64,000 nucleotides of DNA from JBEGHD01 sp049334165 (lineage in GTDB: Bacteria; Bacteroidota; Bacteroidia; Flavobacteriales_D; Sanyastnellaceae), in the NCBI GenBank assembly GCA_049334165.1, contig JBEGHD010000002.1. One strand, written 5' to 3'. Shown piece by piece: positions 43,086 through 52,356 of the stretch. The notes under the pieces were generated by a model, which saw only the letters and a program-made list of their open reading frames with translations, was not told the origin of the DNA and made no database searches. The position numbers were made by a program, and so were the translations under genes. Numbering within the stretch: the stretch's first letter is position 1; every line of letters starts with the position of its first letter.

Positions 43086-44102
43086 ATGAAAATCCTCGAA
43101 AATACTTCTCTCAAGCCTTACAACACCTTCGGGATGGATGTTAAAGCCAGACGATTTGCAGCGTTTGAAAACAGTGATGAGCTTTCACAAATTCTGTCTC
43201 TCAAAGATGTAAAGGAAAGCGAAAAACTCACCCTGGGAGGCGGAAGCAATGTGCTTTTTGTCAATGATTTTGATGGGACTGTTTTGAAGAACGATGTGCG
43301 TGGAATCGAACTGACAGATGAGGACAGCGACTCCATCCTGGTAAAGGTTGGCGCAGGAGAAAACTGGCACGAGTTTGTGCTTCATGCCATCAAAAATAAA
43401 TGGGCGGGAATTGAAAACCTGTCACTCATTCCTGGAAATGTAGGGGCCAGCCCGATGCAAAATATCGGTGCCTACGGAGTGGAAATAAAAGATGTGTTTC
43501 ACAGTCTTCAAGCTTACCATTTGCCAACTGGCGAGGTACATACTTTTCGACACAGCGATTGCGAGTTTGGCTATCGCGAGAGTGTCTTTAAAAGAAAGTA
43601 CAAAGGACAATACGTGATTCTGTCAGTGACTTATCGGCTGCTCAAAAAACCAAATCTCAGTCTCGACTACGGAGCCATAAAAGCAGAGCTAGAGCGGATG
43701 AAAGTGGCTACTCCAGATATTTCAGCTGTGAGCCAGGCAGTGATAAACATCCGGCAATCGAAACTACCGGATCCAAAAGTGATTGGAAATGCAGGTAGCT
43801 TCTTTAAAAATCCTGTAATAGATAAAAGTGAGTTTGAAGAGTTGAAGATGAAGTACCCGGATATGGCTTCTTACCCAGTTAGTGAAACCGAAGTGAAAGT
43901 GGCTGCCGGCTGGCTGATTGACAAAGCAGGGTGGAAGGGAAGACGCTTTGATAAGTATGGAGTTCACGAGCGACAGGCTTTGGTTTTGGTGAACTACGGA
44001 GGTGCTGTTGGGATGGATATCTACAATCTTTCCGAAGAAATCATGGAAGATATCTATGAGAAATTCGGCATCCATCTGGAGCGCGAAGTAAACGTGTGCT
44101 AA
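43086..44102 (+). CDS. murB: UDP-N-acetylenolpyruvoylglucosamine reductase
   Basis: A 338-residue flavoenzyme that reduces UDP-GlcNAc-enolpyruvate to UDP-MurNAc, the second committed step of peptidoglycan synthesis, with FAD and NADPH. Motifs are SLKPYNTFGMDVKA, LGGGSNVLF (FAD), SLIPGNVGASPMQNIGAYG, NAGSFFKNP with the catalytic Ser and VAAGWLIDKAGWKG. The length places it in the type I (E. coli-like) class. I chose the ATG at 43086, which fits the family start; an earlier in-frame ATG at 43002 lies within the preceding gene. It converges end to end with the PorP/SprF gene, no spacer between the stop codons. Confidence 0.97.
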   Translation: MKILENTSLKPYNTFGMDVKARRFAAFENSDELSQILSLKDVKESEKLTLGGGSNVLFVNDFDGTVLKNDVRGIELTDEDSDSILVKVGAGENWHEFVLHAIKNKWAGIENLSLIPGNVGASPMQNIGAYGVEIKDVFHSLQAYHLPTGEVHTFRHSDCEFGYRESVFKRKYKGQYVILSVTYRLLKKPNLSLDYGAIKAELERMKVATPDISAVSQAVINIRQSKLPDPKVIGNAGSFFKNPVIDKSEFEELKMKYPDMASYPVSETEVKVAAGWLIDKAGWKGRRFDKYGVHERQALVLVNYGGAVGMDIYNLSEEIMEDIYEKFGIHLEREVNVC

Positions 44103-45095
44103 TTAGAACTTGGCGCAAGGCACAATTCGCCTCCTCTGGAACTGGCTCTTGTCGTTGGCCCATTCGTAGATAATCGAAATCTCGTGCGAACCACCGGTGT
44201 TTCCAATTCCCAGTTGTGAAACGGTGAAATCGTAGCTGTAGCCAATTTTGTAGGGTCCGGTGTGAAATCCTGCCAGCACCGAAATAGCATCGTGGTTGAA
44301 GTATCCTTCCACATTCTGCTTGAAAGGAATTGAACGATACCAAAGTCCGAAAACCATTGGAGATGTTTCTACATACAGCCCGAGGTCCAGTTGCTGGAAA
44401 TCCCCCTGCTTCTTGTACTGGAAAGCTGCCAGTAAATCACTCCCCTTTTTATTTCTCATGCTTTTGAGGTTGAACCGGTAGCCACCGTGAACAGAGAGTT
44501 TCTTGGGAAGTCTTGAAGCACCACCCAGCAAGGACTGGTTAGGTTCATTGAGGTGGTAAACACTTGCGCCAGCCCAAAAATTTCTTCCGTAAATCAATCC
44601 TCCTGAACCAAAGTCGAAGTAGTTGACCACTGGTGGAGTGTAGGGCTCAACAGTGGATTCAGCTCCATCTCTTACGAGTTGGTCACCAAAGGTGAGGTCG
44701 TTAAAATTGATAGAGCTATTGGTAAAACCGAATTCCATTCCGGGACGGAGGTAAATGTCTTTGAAGATTTGAAATTCGAAGTTGTACTGCAGATCAACTG
44801 AGGTAGCTCTCATTGCTCCTGTACCGGCTCTGTCATGCATGGCAGAGATTCCAACGCCACTGCTAATGTTTTCGATAAATCGATCGTAAGAAGCGCGATA
44901 AGTGACAAAGGCACCGGGGATTGACGGCCACTGATTTCGGTAATTGGCGGTCAAACGGCTTTGTTCTGCACTACCCGCAAACGCAGGGTTGAGGTAAGTT
45001 GGTGCTGCATAAAACTGGCTAAACTGTGGATCTTGTGACCTCAGAACCAAACTCATGCAGAGCAGAAGAATCGATATGAAGATGCTTTTTGTCAA
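44103..45095 (-). CDS. PorP/SprF family T9SS-associated outer-membrane protein
   Basis: A 330-residue protein with a signal peptide (cut near residue 20) and the family signature DPQFSQFYAAPTYLNPAFAGS (in part), then RLTANYRNQWP. It continues as a beta-barrel with strands such as GVGISAMHDRAG, LRPGMEFGFTN and YKIGYSYDFTVS. The ending IVPCAKF carries a late Cys. PorP and SprF help to secrete or attach large T9SS substrates at the surface; SprF is needed for export of the SprB adhesin in Flavobacterium. Its own substrate is very likely the PKD-repeat protein two genes upstream in the same operon. Confidence 0.93.
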   Translation of the reverse strand: MTKSIFISILLLCMSLVLRSQDPQFSQFYAAPTYLNPAFAGSAEQSRLTANYRNQWPSIPGAFVTYRASYDRFIENISSGVGISAMHDRAGTGAMRATSVDLQYNFEFQIFKDIYLRPGMEFGFTNSSINFNDLTFGDQLVRDGAESTVEPYTPPVVNYFDFGSGGLIYGRNFWAGASVYHLNEPNQSLLGGASRLPKKLSVHGGYRFNLKSMRNKKGSDLLAAFQYKKQGDFQQLDLGLYVETSPMVFGLWYRSIPFKQNVEGYFNHDAISVLAGFHTGPYKIGYSYDFTVSQLGIGNTGGSHEISIIYEWANDKSQFQRRRIVPCAKF

Positions 45096-45103
45096 CGATT
45101 TAT

Positions 45104-46666
45104 TTATTCTTTCGTTATCACCACGTTCTCGATTTCAAAAACAAACTCTTCCTCGTCTTCGGGGAAACTCCTGTAGATTTCACTCGTGGTTGTGTGATAA
45201 CCGGGTGCCTCAACTACCATCTTGTAGTTGGTTAATGGGTTTACGATCAAAATGAACTTTCCGTTACGGCTATTGGCCTTGTATTTTCCCTGAAGCTGAT
45301 TGTCGTCAGAGGTGATGAGCGTGATTGTCGCGTCAACCGGCTCTCCGCTGGTGTCAATGATTTTGGATTTTAGAACAAGTTGCGTTTCCTGGCGGTAGAT
45401 AAACTCTAATTCATAGAGGTCCTGCATTCCAAATCCACCTGTCTTGTCACTGGAGTAGTATCCTTTTCTACCACCGGCATCCACAGTCATAAAAATGTCG
45501 TCTTTCACGGTGTTGATAGGATAACCAAGGTTTTCAGGGGTTTCCCAAACTTCATTTTCAGAAACTCTGCTCTTGAACATGTCAAAGCCGCCCATGGTGG
45601 TGTGGCCATCTGATGAAAAGTAGAGTGTTCGCCCGTCCACATCCATGAAAGGTGCGTCTTCGTTTGCCTCTGTGTTGATGGTTGGTCCTAGATTTTTGGG
45701 TAAACTCCACTCGCCATTTGGCAAAATCTTTACTCGATAAAGATCCTTTCCACCGTAGCCTCCAGGGCGATTCGAAGAAAAGTAGAGCGTTTTTTTATCA
45801 GGCGAAAAGCATGCACTGGTTTCCTGATAAATAGAATTGATTTTGCTGTTTAGCTTTTCGGGCTCTGACCAGCCACTGGCCGTTCTTCGAGTGATGTAAA
45901 GATCTCCTCCTGTGAGATTTTTATTCGTTCTGAAAATGATCATCTCTGTGCCGTCAGCCGAAAGTGCTACTGTAGCATCGTTTAGGTCGGAGTTTACAGT
46001 GGTCCCGGAGTTCTCGGCTTTTGACCATGCACCATCAGCCTTTTTAGACTGATAGATGTCTTCAAAGAATTCTCCGTTTGGGTCTTGTTCACCGCCTGTT
46101 GTCCCAGGCCTTCTGGAAGTAAAGTAGAGTTGTTGATTGTCGGGAGTGACGACCGGAACGTACTCGTGAAATGCTGTGTTGATATCGCTTCCGAGGTTTT
46201 TGATTTCTACGTCTACCGGGTTCTCCATCATGCGCTTAGCTCTAACTGAACGATCGATAAGCAGATCGACTTCGCGGTCAGGTCGACTACCTACTCTCTT
46301 ATATTCTCGCAGGTACTTGATCGATTCGTTGAACTGCTCCTGTTGGTGGAGTGCTTTTGCATAAAAAAGAATCGCCTCGCTCTCACCGTTCTGCATTGCT
46401 TCTCGGATCAGTCGCATTGCCCTGTCGAGGTCTTTGTTCTCCTCTACCAAACACGCACCAAGCTTGTAGTTGAGCGGCTGGAAATCTGCGTCAATCTCAT
46501 GAAGTTGTTCAAAAAGAATGAGCGCATAAGCATAGTCACCCTGATCGAAAGCAAAGTCCGCATCCTGATAAGCCACCCGTTCTTTTCTCGAGAAATTATC
46601 CTGAGAAAGGCAGATCACCGGAAGCATCAATAGAAGTAAGATGATCCGTAGTTTTTTCATTTTCAT
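45104..46666 (-). CDS. TPR-PD40 periplasmic protein (PorE-like, without OmpA domain)
   Basis: A 520-residue exported protein (signal peptide cut near LSQ, residue 21). Residues about 25-150 form TPR-like helices (AYQDADFAFDQGDYAYALILF, in part). Residues about 155-415 contain several PD40/WD40-like beta-propeller blades, such as LYFTSRRPGTTGGEQDPNG and TLYFSSNRPGGYGGKDLYRV. About 425-515 read as a carboxypeptidase regulatory-like beta domain. T9SS component PorE has the same TPR, PD40 and CRD order but ends in an OmpA peptidoglycan-binding domain, which is absent here. The gene is directly after the PKD giant (no gap) and 8 nt before the PorP/SprF gene. I infer a surface-protein assembly role. 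Confidence 0.85.
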   Translation of the reverse strand: MKMKKLRIILLLLMLPVICLSQDNFSRKERVAYQDADFAFDQGDYAYALILFEQLHEIDADFQPLNYKLGACLVEENKDLDRAMRLIREAMQNGESEAILFYAKALHQQEQFNESIKYLREYKRVGSRPDREVDLLIDRSVRAKRMMENPVDVEIKNLGSDINTAFHEYVPVVTPDNQQLYFTSRRPGTTGGEQDPNGEFFEDIYQSKKADGAWSKAENSGTTVNSDLNDATVALSADGTEMIIFRTNKNLTGGDLYITRRTASGWSEPEKLNSKINSIYQETSACFSPDKKTLYFSSNRPGGYGGKDLYRVKILPNGEWSLPKNLGPTINTEANEDAPFMDVDGRTLYFSSDGHTTMGGFDMFKSRVSENEVWETPENLGYPINTVKDDIFMTVDAGGRKGYYSSDKTGGFGMQDLYELEFIYRQETQLVLKSKIIDTSGEPVDATITLITSDDNQLQGKYKANSRNGKFILIVNPLTNYKMVVEAPGYHTTTSEIYRSFPEDEEEFVFEIENVVITKE

Positions 46667-49600
46667 TTATCTCAAGAGCGTTACATCTCCAGCTTCTTCG
46701 ATTTCTCTTCCATCGCTAAACTTGGCTCTAACTTTCCAGACGTAAACGTCTTGCTTGCAGAGCTCACCCTGGTAGTAGCCATCCCAACCGCGATTTACAT
46801 TGTCGGTTTGGAAAAGCAGTTCTCCCCAGCGATTGAAGATCAACAACTGGTACTCCTGCACTCCCTTTTGAATAGGGAAGAAGATGTTGTTGTCGAGCGC
46901 ATTCGGATCGTAGTCACCGTCATTTGGACCATTTGCCGAAGGCGTAAAAGCATTCGGGAAATTAATCTGTCCATCACTAATTGCAGTTACAGCTTCTGTG
47001 ATAGAGAATGTATCGTTACATCCCCACTGATTTTCTGCTGTGAGCGTTATTGTGTAGGCGCCTGGCTCGGTGTACTGGTGGTCCGGGTTTTCGTCTGTGC
47101 TCGAGTTTCCGTCTCCAAAGTCCCAGAAATAACTGGTAGCGTTATTCGACAGATTCAGCATGTAAACCGGCTGACTCGGAACAGAGACCTGATTTGGGGT
47201 CACAGTAAAAGCGGCTTGAGCATTGGGATACACTTCAATGATTTGCTCCTGAGTGATCTGATCGGTTTGCTGTCCATCAAAACCAGTGACCGTGAGCGTC
47301 ACAGTGTAGGTTCCAGGCTGGTAGAAAGTATAAACCGGATCGGAGACAGTCGCAGAACCACCGTCACCAAATGTCCATTGGTAGTCGGCTGCCCACTCGG
47401 ATTGATCTGTGAAGCTCACAGTGAGCGGAGCACAACCAGCTTGTGGGCCATCAAAATCCGCAATCGGAGTGGGAGCATCAATTACTATTGTTCTTTGTGT
47501 AGAAGCATCACAGTATCCATTGTCGATGAAAAGATTGATCTGGTATTCACCCCATGTGTTATACGTGTGAGATCCAGGGTCTTCATCGGTCAGCGTGGTG
47601 CCGTCATCCATGTCCCATTCGTACATGAGGTCTGCACCGGTGCTGAGGTTTACAAGGTCTACAGTGGCATCAGGAAATACCTGGTTTGCAGGAGTAGCCT
47701 CGAAATCTGCTACAGGAACCGGGTAAACATCAATGTCCTTAGTGATTGTTTCTTCGCATCCAAAATACGACTCAACAGTGAGCGTCACTGTATACGTTTC
47801 AGGGTCGAGGGTTTCGTTAATATATTGGTAAGATGGGTTTTCGGCCGTACTCATATTTCCATCACCAAACTCCCAGGAGTAGGTAAGGCCTCCGACAGAC
47901 TCATTTTCAAAATCGATATTGAGAGGAGAGCATCCTCCATCCGGAGCGTCAAAATCTGCGTTCAAAGCAGGCAGAACGTTCACCGTTGTCTGGTCCTGGC
48001 TCTGACATCCATGAATCGTGTACACATTGAGTGTCACGTTGTAGTTCACCGGATTCTGAGCATTGTTGTAATAAGTATAAGTGTGCGAAACGGCCGTAGT
48101 GTCACCGGTTTCTCCAGTTCCGTAAACCCATTGATAAGTATCACCACCAACTGAATTGTTTAGGAAAGTAACATCAAGTGGATAGCAACCGATCAGTGTG
48201 TCGATTTCTACATCTGCTACAGGTGTCGGATGAACCACAATTGGTTGAGTGATGGTATCCGTACAACCATAAATTGAGTTCGTGATCAAAGTCACGTTGT
48301 AAGTGGTGTCTGCCACGTTACTAGTGTTGATGAAAGTTGATGAAGGGTTCTCTTGTGATGAAACGAAGCCGTTTCCGAAATCCCACTCGTAGCCGGCATT
48401 TCCATTCACCGACTGGTTTGTGAAATTAGCAGTGAGTGGTGCACAGCCATCAGCCGGTCCAGTGAAGTCAGCTGTAACTTCAGGATAAATCGTCACTGGA
48501 ATATCATCAGATGCAATACATCCACTTGCAGAAGTTGCAGTCAACGTCACGTCAAATGTGGAAGGAGCACCAGTAAAGTTTTCAAAGTCGTGCGTGTGCA
48601 CGGTTTCATCAGTGGTCGACTGGTTTCCATCGCCATAATCCCATTCGTAGGTGTCACCAAAGAGCGTGTTGTTGGTGAAAGTAATCGGCATGGTACTGCA
48701 ACCTTCACTTTGATCTGCTGAGAAATCAATGCTCGGTGCAGTTTGGACCACAATGTCATGACAAACCTGATCGACACAGCCGTAGTTCGTTTCAATTGTC
48801 AGGCAGGCGGAGTAAGTTGTATCCGTACCCGAGTTGTTCACGAATGTAGTCGATGGGTTCTCCGAAATTGATGTAATGCCATTTCCAAACTCCCAGTAGT
48901 AACTATCCGCATTGAGCGAGTTGTTTATGAAAGTAGGAGTATATGGCGAGCAACCAGTGTCTGGTGGTGTGAAGTCGGCCACTGGTTCTGGATACACCTC
49001 AATCACTTCGGTGTATTCTTCCAAACAACCGTTCACCGTTTCTGCCTGCAGCGTCACCACAAAGGTTTGAACGTCTCCAGTAGTGTTCTCAAAAGTGTGG
49101 GAGTGCACATTGGCCAGTGTGTCCGAAGTTTGACCATCATCGTAATTCCAGGTGTAGCTGTCTGCACCAAGTGAGAGGTTTTCAAACTCTACAGTGAGAG
49201 GTGCACAGCCTTGCTGAATATCTGAAGTAAACTGAGCCACCGGACTTGGGTTGATCTGAATCGTACTCGAAGCAGTGTCAGTACACCCAAACCCTGATGT
49301 GGCAATCACTGTTGCCTCGTATGTTACCGGATTCAATGTGTTATTTTCGTAAACGTGAGTAGGCGTGGAGGCATTAGAAATAGGACTGCCATCGCCAAAG
49401 TCCCACTCAAAAGTTTGCGCTCCCTGAATGAAAGGGAAAGTCACTACTGCTGGTGAACACTGCTCACCAGGGGTGATATCAAAACTAAAGTCGGGCAGTG
49501 GATAAACTGTCACTTCAGTAGAAGTCGTGTCGTGACAGCCATTGTTTGCGTAGGCAATCAGCGTCACAGTGTAGGTTGCTAAAAAACCAGTGTTGTTTGT

Positions 49601-51733
49601 GAAAGTGTGATCCGGACTTTCCTCTGTGGTTGTAGGTGATCCATCTCCAAAATCCCAAAGGTAGCTCGTTGCACCAGTACTTGTATTCGTGAATTCACCA
49701 TCAAAAGGAGAACATCCCGGAGGAGCGCTGTTGTCGGTGAAAGATGCCTGAGCACCTGGGTAAACAGTCACCGGGATGGTATCTGTGATTGAACAACCGA
49801 AAGCGGTTGTAGCTATCATCACCACGTTGTAAATGCTGTCCTGTGCACTTGGATTGTCGAAAGTGTGTGTTGGGTCTTCTTCACTGCTCGATGCTCCACC
49901 ACCAAACTGCCAGGTGTAACTGTCAGCTCCTGTAGTATTGTTGTCGAAATAAACCTCCAATGGGGCACAGCCTTCAGCAGGTACAGGAGTTACGTTGGGC
50001 ACAGGAGAATCTCCTACATCCACACTCATTGTGTATGAGTCAGAACAGGTAGCCGTAGAAACAGTCAATGTCACATCGTAGGTTCCCTGAGAGTCATAAA
50101 CGTGAGTAGTATTTTGACCGTAGTCCACATCTCCATCGCCAAAACCCCATTCCCATGAAATAATTGGGTCTCCGGGGTCGGACGTAGATAAGTCAGTAAG
50201 CACTGATTCTGAGCCTTCGCAAACATTGTCGATCACGTAATCGGCATTGGGAGATTCGTAAACATGAATCAACTCCTGATAGGTGTCGAGGCAGCCGTTA
50301 AGTCCTTCAACTGTGAGTGTAACTACGTAGTCACCGGGTGAATCAAAAAACTGATCGGGAGGGTTTTGGCCGCTGTAGGTTCCAGAAGGAAAAGTCCATT
50401 CCCAACCCATTGCACCGGTTGACTGATCTGTGAAGGAGACGTCCAGCGAATCGCAGCCAGTTAGAGCACTGGCGTCAAATTCGGCAATGGGCGCAGGCAA
50501 AACGGTCAGTTCTACGCAGGCTGTATCCCTGCAGACATCGTTAGAGTTTGCGATGTTAATGGTGTTGCAGACATTGTAAGTGCCAGGATTATTAAAAACG
50601 TAGGTGATGTTTCCCTGACCCGTAGGTAACCAACCGAGGCCATCGTCAAAATTCCATTGAAACTCGTAGGTGAGATCAGTGGGATTTACGTTTTCATAAT
50701 CGTTGAAAAAAGTCACTGGGTCGCCAACACAAATAGTGTCTGTCGACTGCGAAATTTCTGCTTGCGGTGGAGGCACAATTTCCACCTCAATGGTGGCGGT
50801 GTCAACTCCACAATAGTTACTGTCAACCAACATGACTTCGTAAGTTCCCACTCCGGGAAATGCTACTTCACGATCTTGCGATGGAGGCCAAGGAGTCCAG
50901 TCGATAATTGAGTCAGTTCCCTGTCCCCAGTAATCACCGAAGTTCCAGTATTCATATCGCTGAAAAATGTTACCCTGGAAAAGGCAGTTTCTCTCAGTAG
51001 TGTTTTCAAAAATGAAAGTCGTGTCGGGGTAGCACAGGACGAGGTCGGACGGTGTGATTGCCGCATCGTCAATGTCCCAAATACGAATCGGGCTAAAGGT
51101 CGCGACACTCGGTCCACCTTGCACTGTGTTACAGTAGTTTTCTGCTGTAAGTGTTACCTGGGTTTCGCAGTCGACTGTTCCAGCCTGATAAATGTGGGAA
51201 ACCACTTGATTCCAATTGGTGTGGTCTGCATAAAGGGGCGGGCTTCCGTCACCAAATTGCCACATAAAGTTGGTCGTCTCCGAAACGTTTGTACTGGAGT
51301 TGATGAATTCCATCAGCTCTGGAGCACATGCCTGAGTGAGTCCACCAACGGGCACCTGAATCGAGGCACTTGTAGCCTCTTCCTGAACCACAACTCCTTC
51401 AATAACGCAGCCAGTATTTACCTCTGTGATGGTCACCACAAAAGTATCAACCACGGCAGCGTAGTTGTGAGTTATCATGTCAGGTGTGTCCCAGGAAGTT
51501 CCTGTGGTAACGGGAGAGCCATCTCCCCAATCGATTTCGTATTCTCCCCAATCGTCAGGCGATTGCAAATTCAGGTCAAAAGCATTTCCATTGCAATTGT
51601 ACCAGTAGGGTGCGTAAGACGGGTTGCCATTAAAGTCATAGACTTCGGGACATTGAGCCGTCAGATTGCCACTGTAAAGAAGGGCAAAAGCCGCGATCAG
51701 GTGGAGAACGCATTTAGTCCTTGCAGATTTCAT
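46667..51733 (-). CDS. Giant PKD-repeat cell-surface protein with T9SS type B sorting domain
   Basis: A 1688-residue exported protein. Residues 1-26 are a signal peptide. About seventeen PKD domains of 80-90 residues follow, most built as APxADFxxxxxxGCxPLxVxFxNxSxGAxxYxWxFGDG...TVTLTxxxxxGC, with many conserved Cys that could form disulfides. The last 90 residues (INFPNAFTPSANGPNDG ... LLIFNRWGELLFQ ... VTLLR) are the gliding-motility-associated type B T9SS C-terminal domain, so export runs through SprA. PKD arrays make rod-like stalks in adhesins such as SprB. It is the first gene of an operon with the TPR-PD40 protein and PorP/SprF. Repeat number is likely to vary among relatives. Confidence 0.93.
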   Translation of the reverse strand: MKSARTKCVLHLIAAFALLYSGNLTAQCPEVYDFNGNPSYAPYWYNCNGNAFDLNLQSPDDWGEYEIDWGDGSPVTTGTSWDTPDMITHNYAAVVDTFVVTITEVNTGCVIEGVVVQEEATSASIQVPVGGLTQACAPELMEFINSSTNVSETTNFMWQFGDGSPPLYADHTNWNQVVSHIYQAGTVDCETQVTLTAENYCNTVQGGPSVATFSPIRIWDIDDAAITPSDLVLCYPDTTFIFENTTERNCLFQGNIFQRYEYWNFGDYWGQGTDSIIDWTPWPPSQDREVAFPGVGTYEVMLVDSNYCGVDTATIEVEIVPPPQAEISQSTDTICVGDPVTFFNDYENVNPTDLTYEFQWNFDDGLGWLPTGQGNITYVFNNPGTYNVCNTINIANSNDVCRDTACVELTVLPAPIAEFDASALTGCDSLDVSFTDQSTGAMGWEWTFPSGTYSGQNPPDQFFDSPGDYVVTLTVEGLNGCLDTYQELIHVYESPNADYVIDNVCEGSESVLTDLSTSDPGDPIISWEWGFGDGDVDYGQNTTHVYDSQGTYDVTLTVSTATCSDSYTMSVDVGDSPVPNVTPVPAEGCAPLEVYFDNNTTGADSYTWQFGGGASSSEEDPTHTFDNPSAQDSIYNVVMIATTAFGCSITDTIPVTVYPGAQASFTDNSAPPGCSPFDGEFTNTSTGATSYLWDFGDGSPTTTEESPDHTFTNNTGFLATYTVTLIAYANNGCHDTTSTEVTVYPLPDFSFDITPGEQCSPAVVTFPFIQGAQTFEWDFGDGSPISNASTPTHVYENNTLNPVTYEATVIATSGFGCTDTASSTIQINPSPVAQFTSDIQQGCAPLTVEFENLSLGADSYTWNYDDGQTSDTLANVHSHTFENTTGDVQTFVVTLQAETVNGCLEEYTEVIEVYPEPVADFTPPDTGCSPYTPTFINNSLNADSYYWEFGNGITSISENPSTTFVNNSGTDTTYSACLTIETNYGCVDQVCHDIVVQTAPSIDFSADQSEGCSTMPITFTNNTLFGDTYEWDYGDGNQSTTDETVHTHDFENFTGAPSTFDVTLTATSASGCIASDDIPVTIYPEVTADFTGPADGCAPLTANFTNQSVNGNAGYEWDFGNGFVSSQENPSSTFINTSNVADTTYNVTLITNSIYGCTDTITQPIVVHPTPVADVEIDTLIGCYPLDVTFLNNSVGGDTYQWVYGTGETGDTTAVSHTYTYYNNAQNPVNYNVTLNVYTIHGCQSQDQTTVNVLPALNADFDAPDGGCSPLNIDFENESVGGLTYSWEFGDGNMSTAENPSYQYINETLDPETYTVTLTVESYFGCEETITKDIDVYPVPVADFEATPANQVFPDATVDLVNLSTGADLMYEWDMDDGTTLTDEDPGSHTYNTWGEYQINLFIDNGYCDASTQRTIVIDAPTPIADFDGPQAGCAPLTVSFTDQSEWAADYQWTFGDGGSATVSDPVYTFYQPGTYTVTLTVTGFDGQQTDQITQEQIIEVYPNAQAAFTVTPNQVSVPSQPVYMLNLSNNATSYFWDFGDGNSSTDENPDHQYTEPGAYTITLTAENQWGCNDTFSITEAVTAISDGQINFPNAFTPSANGPNDGDYDPNALDNNIFFPIQKGVQEYQLLIFNRWGELLFQTDNVNRGWDGYYQGELCKQDVYVWKVRAKFSDGREIEEAGDVTLLR

Positions 51734-51864
51734 ACTCGATTTATACGGAAGGTTGCGCTCTCGGATACAGTTGGACGAGGCTTTTTTACAAACTGGCTAA
51801 AGAGTCATACGAAACGGGAAAAATCCGCGACAAAACGTATTGCGCAATCAATCAGTTAGCTGTT

Positions 51865-52356
51865 TTACTGAATGTTGGCTTTTATTGACTCTACCATTTT
51901 GCTCACAGCTGGACACACTTCAGTGTTCTTTCTGGTGAGACCCAAAATCTGATGCATGTTTTTACGATCCGTGTGGGGGTATTCCCGGCAGGCCCTGGGG
52001 CGATGTTCGTAAATTGAACACTTGTTGTCATCTTGCAGAAAAACGCAGGGTGACGTGTTGAGAACGTAGTCACCATCACTGTCCAGGTGCAGGTAGTCTT
52101 CGATCAGATTGGTCGGTTTTATCTTTAAGTGACTTGCGATTCGTTCAATGTCAATATCTCTGAAAATGGGACTGGTTGTTTTGCAGCAATTGGCACATTC
52201 CAAACAGTCGATTTCCTCAAAAGCATTTTCATGTTCTTCGCGAAAAAGCCTGTCGAGCTCTGCGGGTTTTTTCCGCTTCAGTCGCTGCATGAGTTTTTTG
52301 ATTTGCTTTCTATTGCTCGTGGCCAGTTTTAGCCACTGCCGATAATCATCAGTCAT
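51865..52356 (-). CDS. YkgJ-family cysteine-cluster protein
   Basis: A 163-residue soluble protein of the putative zinc/iron-chelating (YkgJ) family. The cluster motif EIDCLECANCCKTTSPIF holds four Cys (C-x2-C-x2-C-C), and further Cys occur in SPCVFLQDDNKCSIYEHRPRACREYP (in part) and EVCPAV, giving eight in the expected pattern for a metal site. The N-terminal 45 residues are basic and helical. The function is not known, although members have been linked to metal centres. Its ATG lies inside the 3' end of the preceding di-heme peroxidase gene (8-nt overlap), so it is part of the MbnP/di-heme operon and may help to handle the same metal. Confidence 0.88.
   Translation of the reverse strand: MTDDYRQWLKLATSNRKQIKKLMQRLKRKKPAELDRLFREEHENAFEEIDCLECANCCKTTSPIFRDIDIERIASHLKIKPTNLIEDYLHLDSDGDYVLNTSPCVFLQDDNKCSIYEHRPRACREYPHTDRKNMHQILGLTRKNTEVCPAVSKMVESIKANIQ

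Noticed and set aside
46751..48154. A 467-codon open frame on the plus strand opposite the PKD giant
   Set aside because: It mirrors the biased codons of the PKD repeats, has no start context, signal or domain, and the minus-strand gene is certain.
46950..51500. Regular repeats resembling a repeat array
   Set aside because: The period is about 250-270 nt and follows PKD protein domains; the units are diverged at DNA level, so it is not a CRISPR or satellite array.
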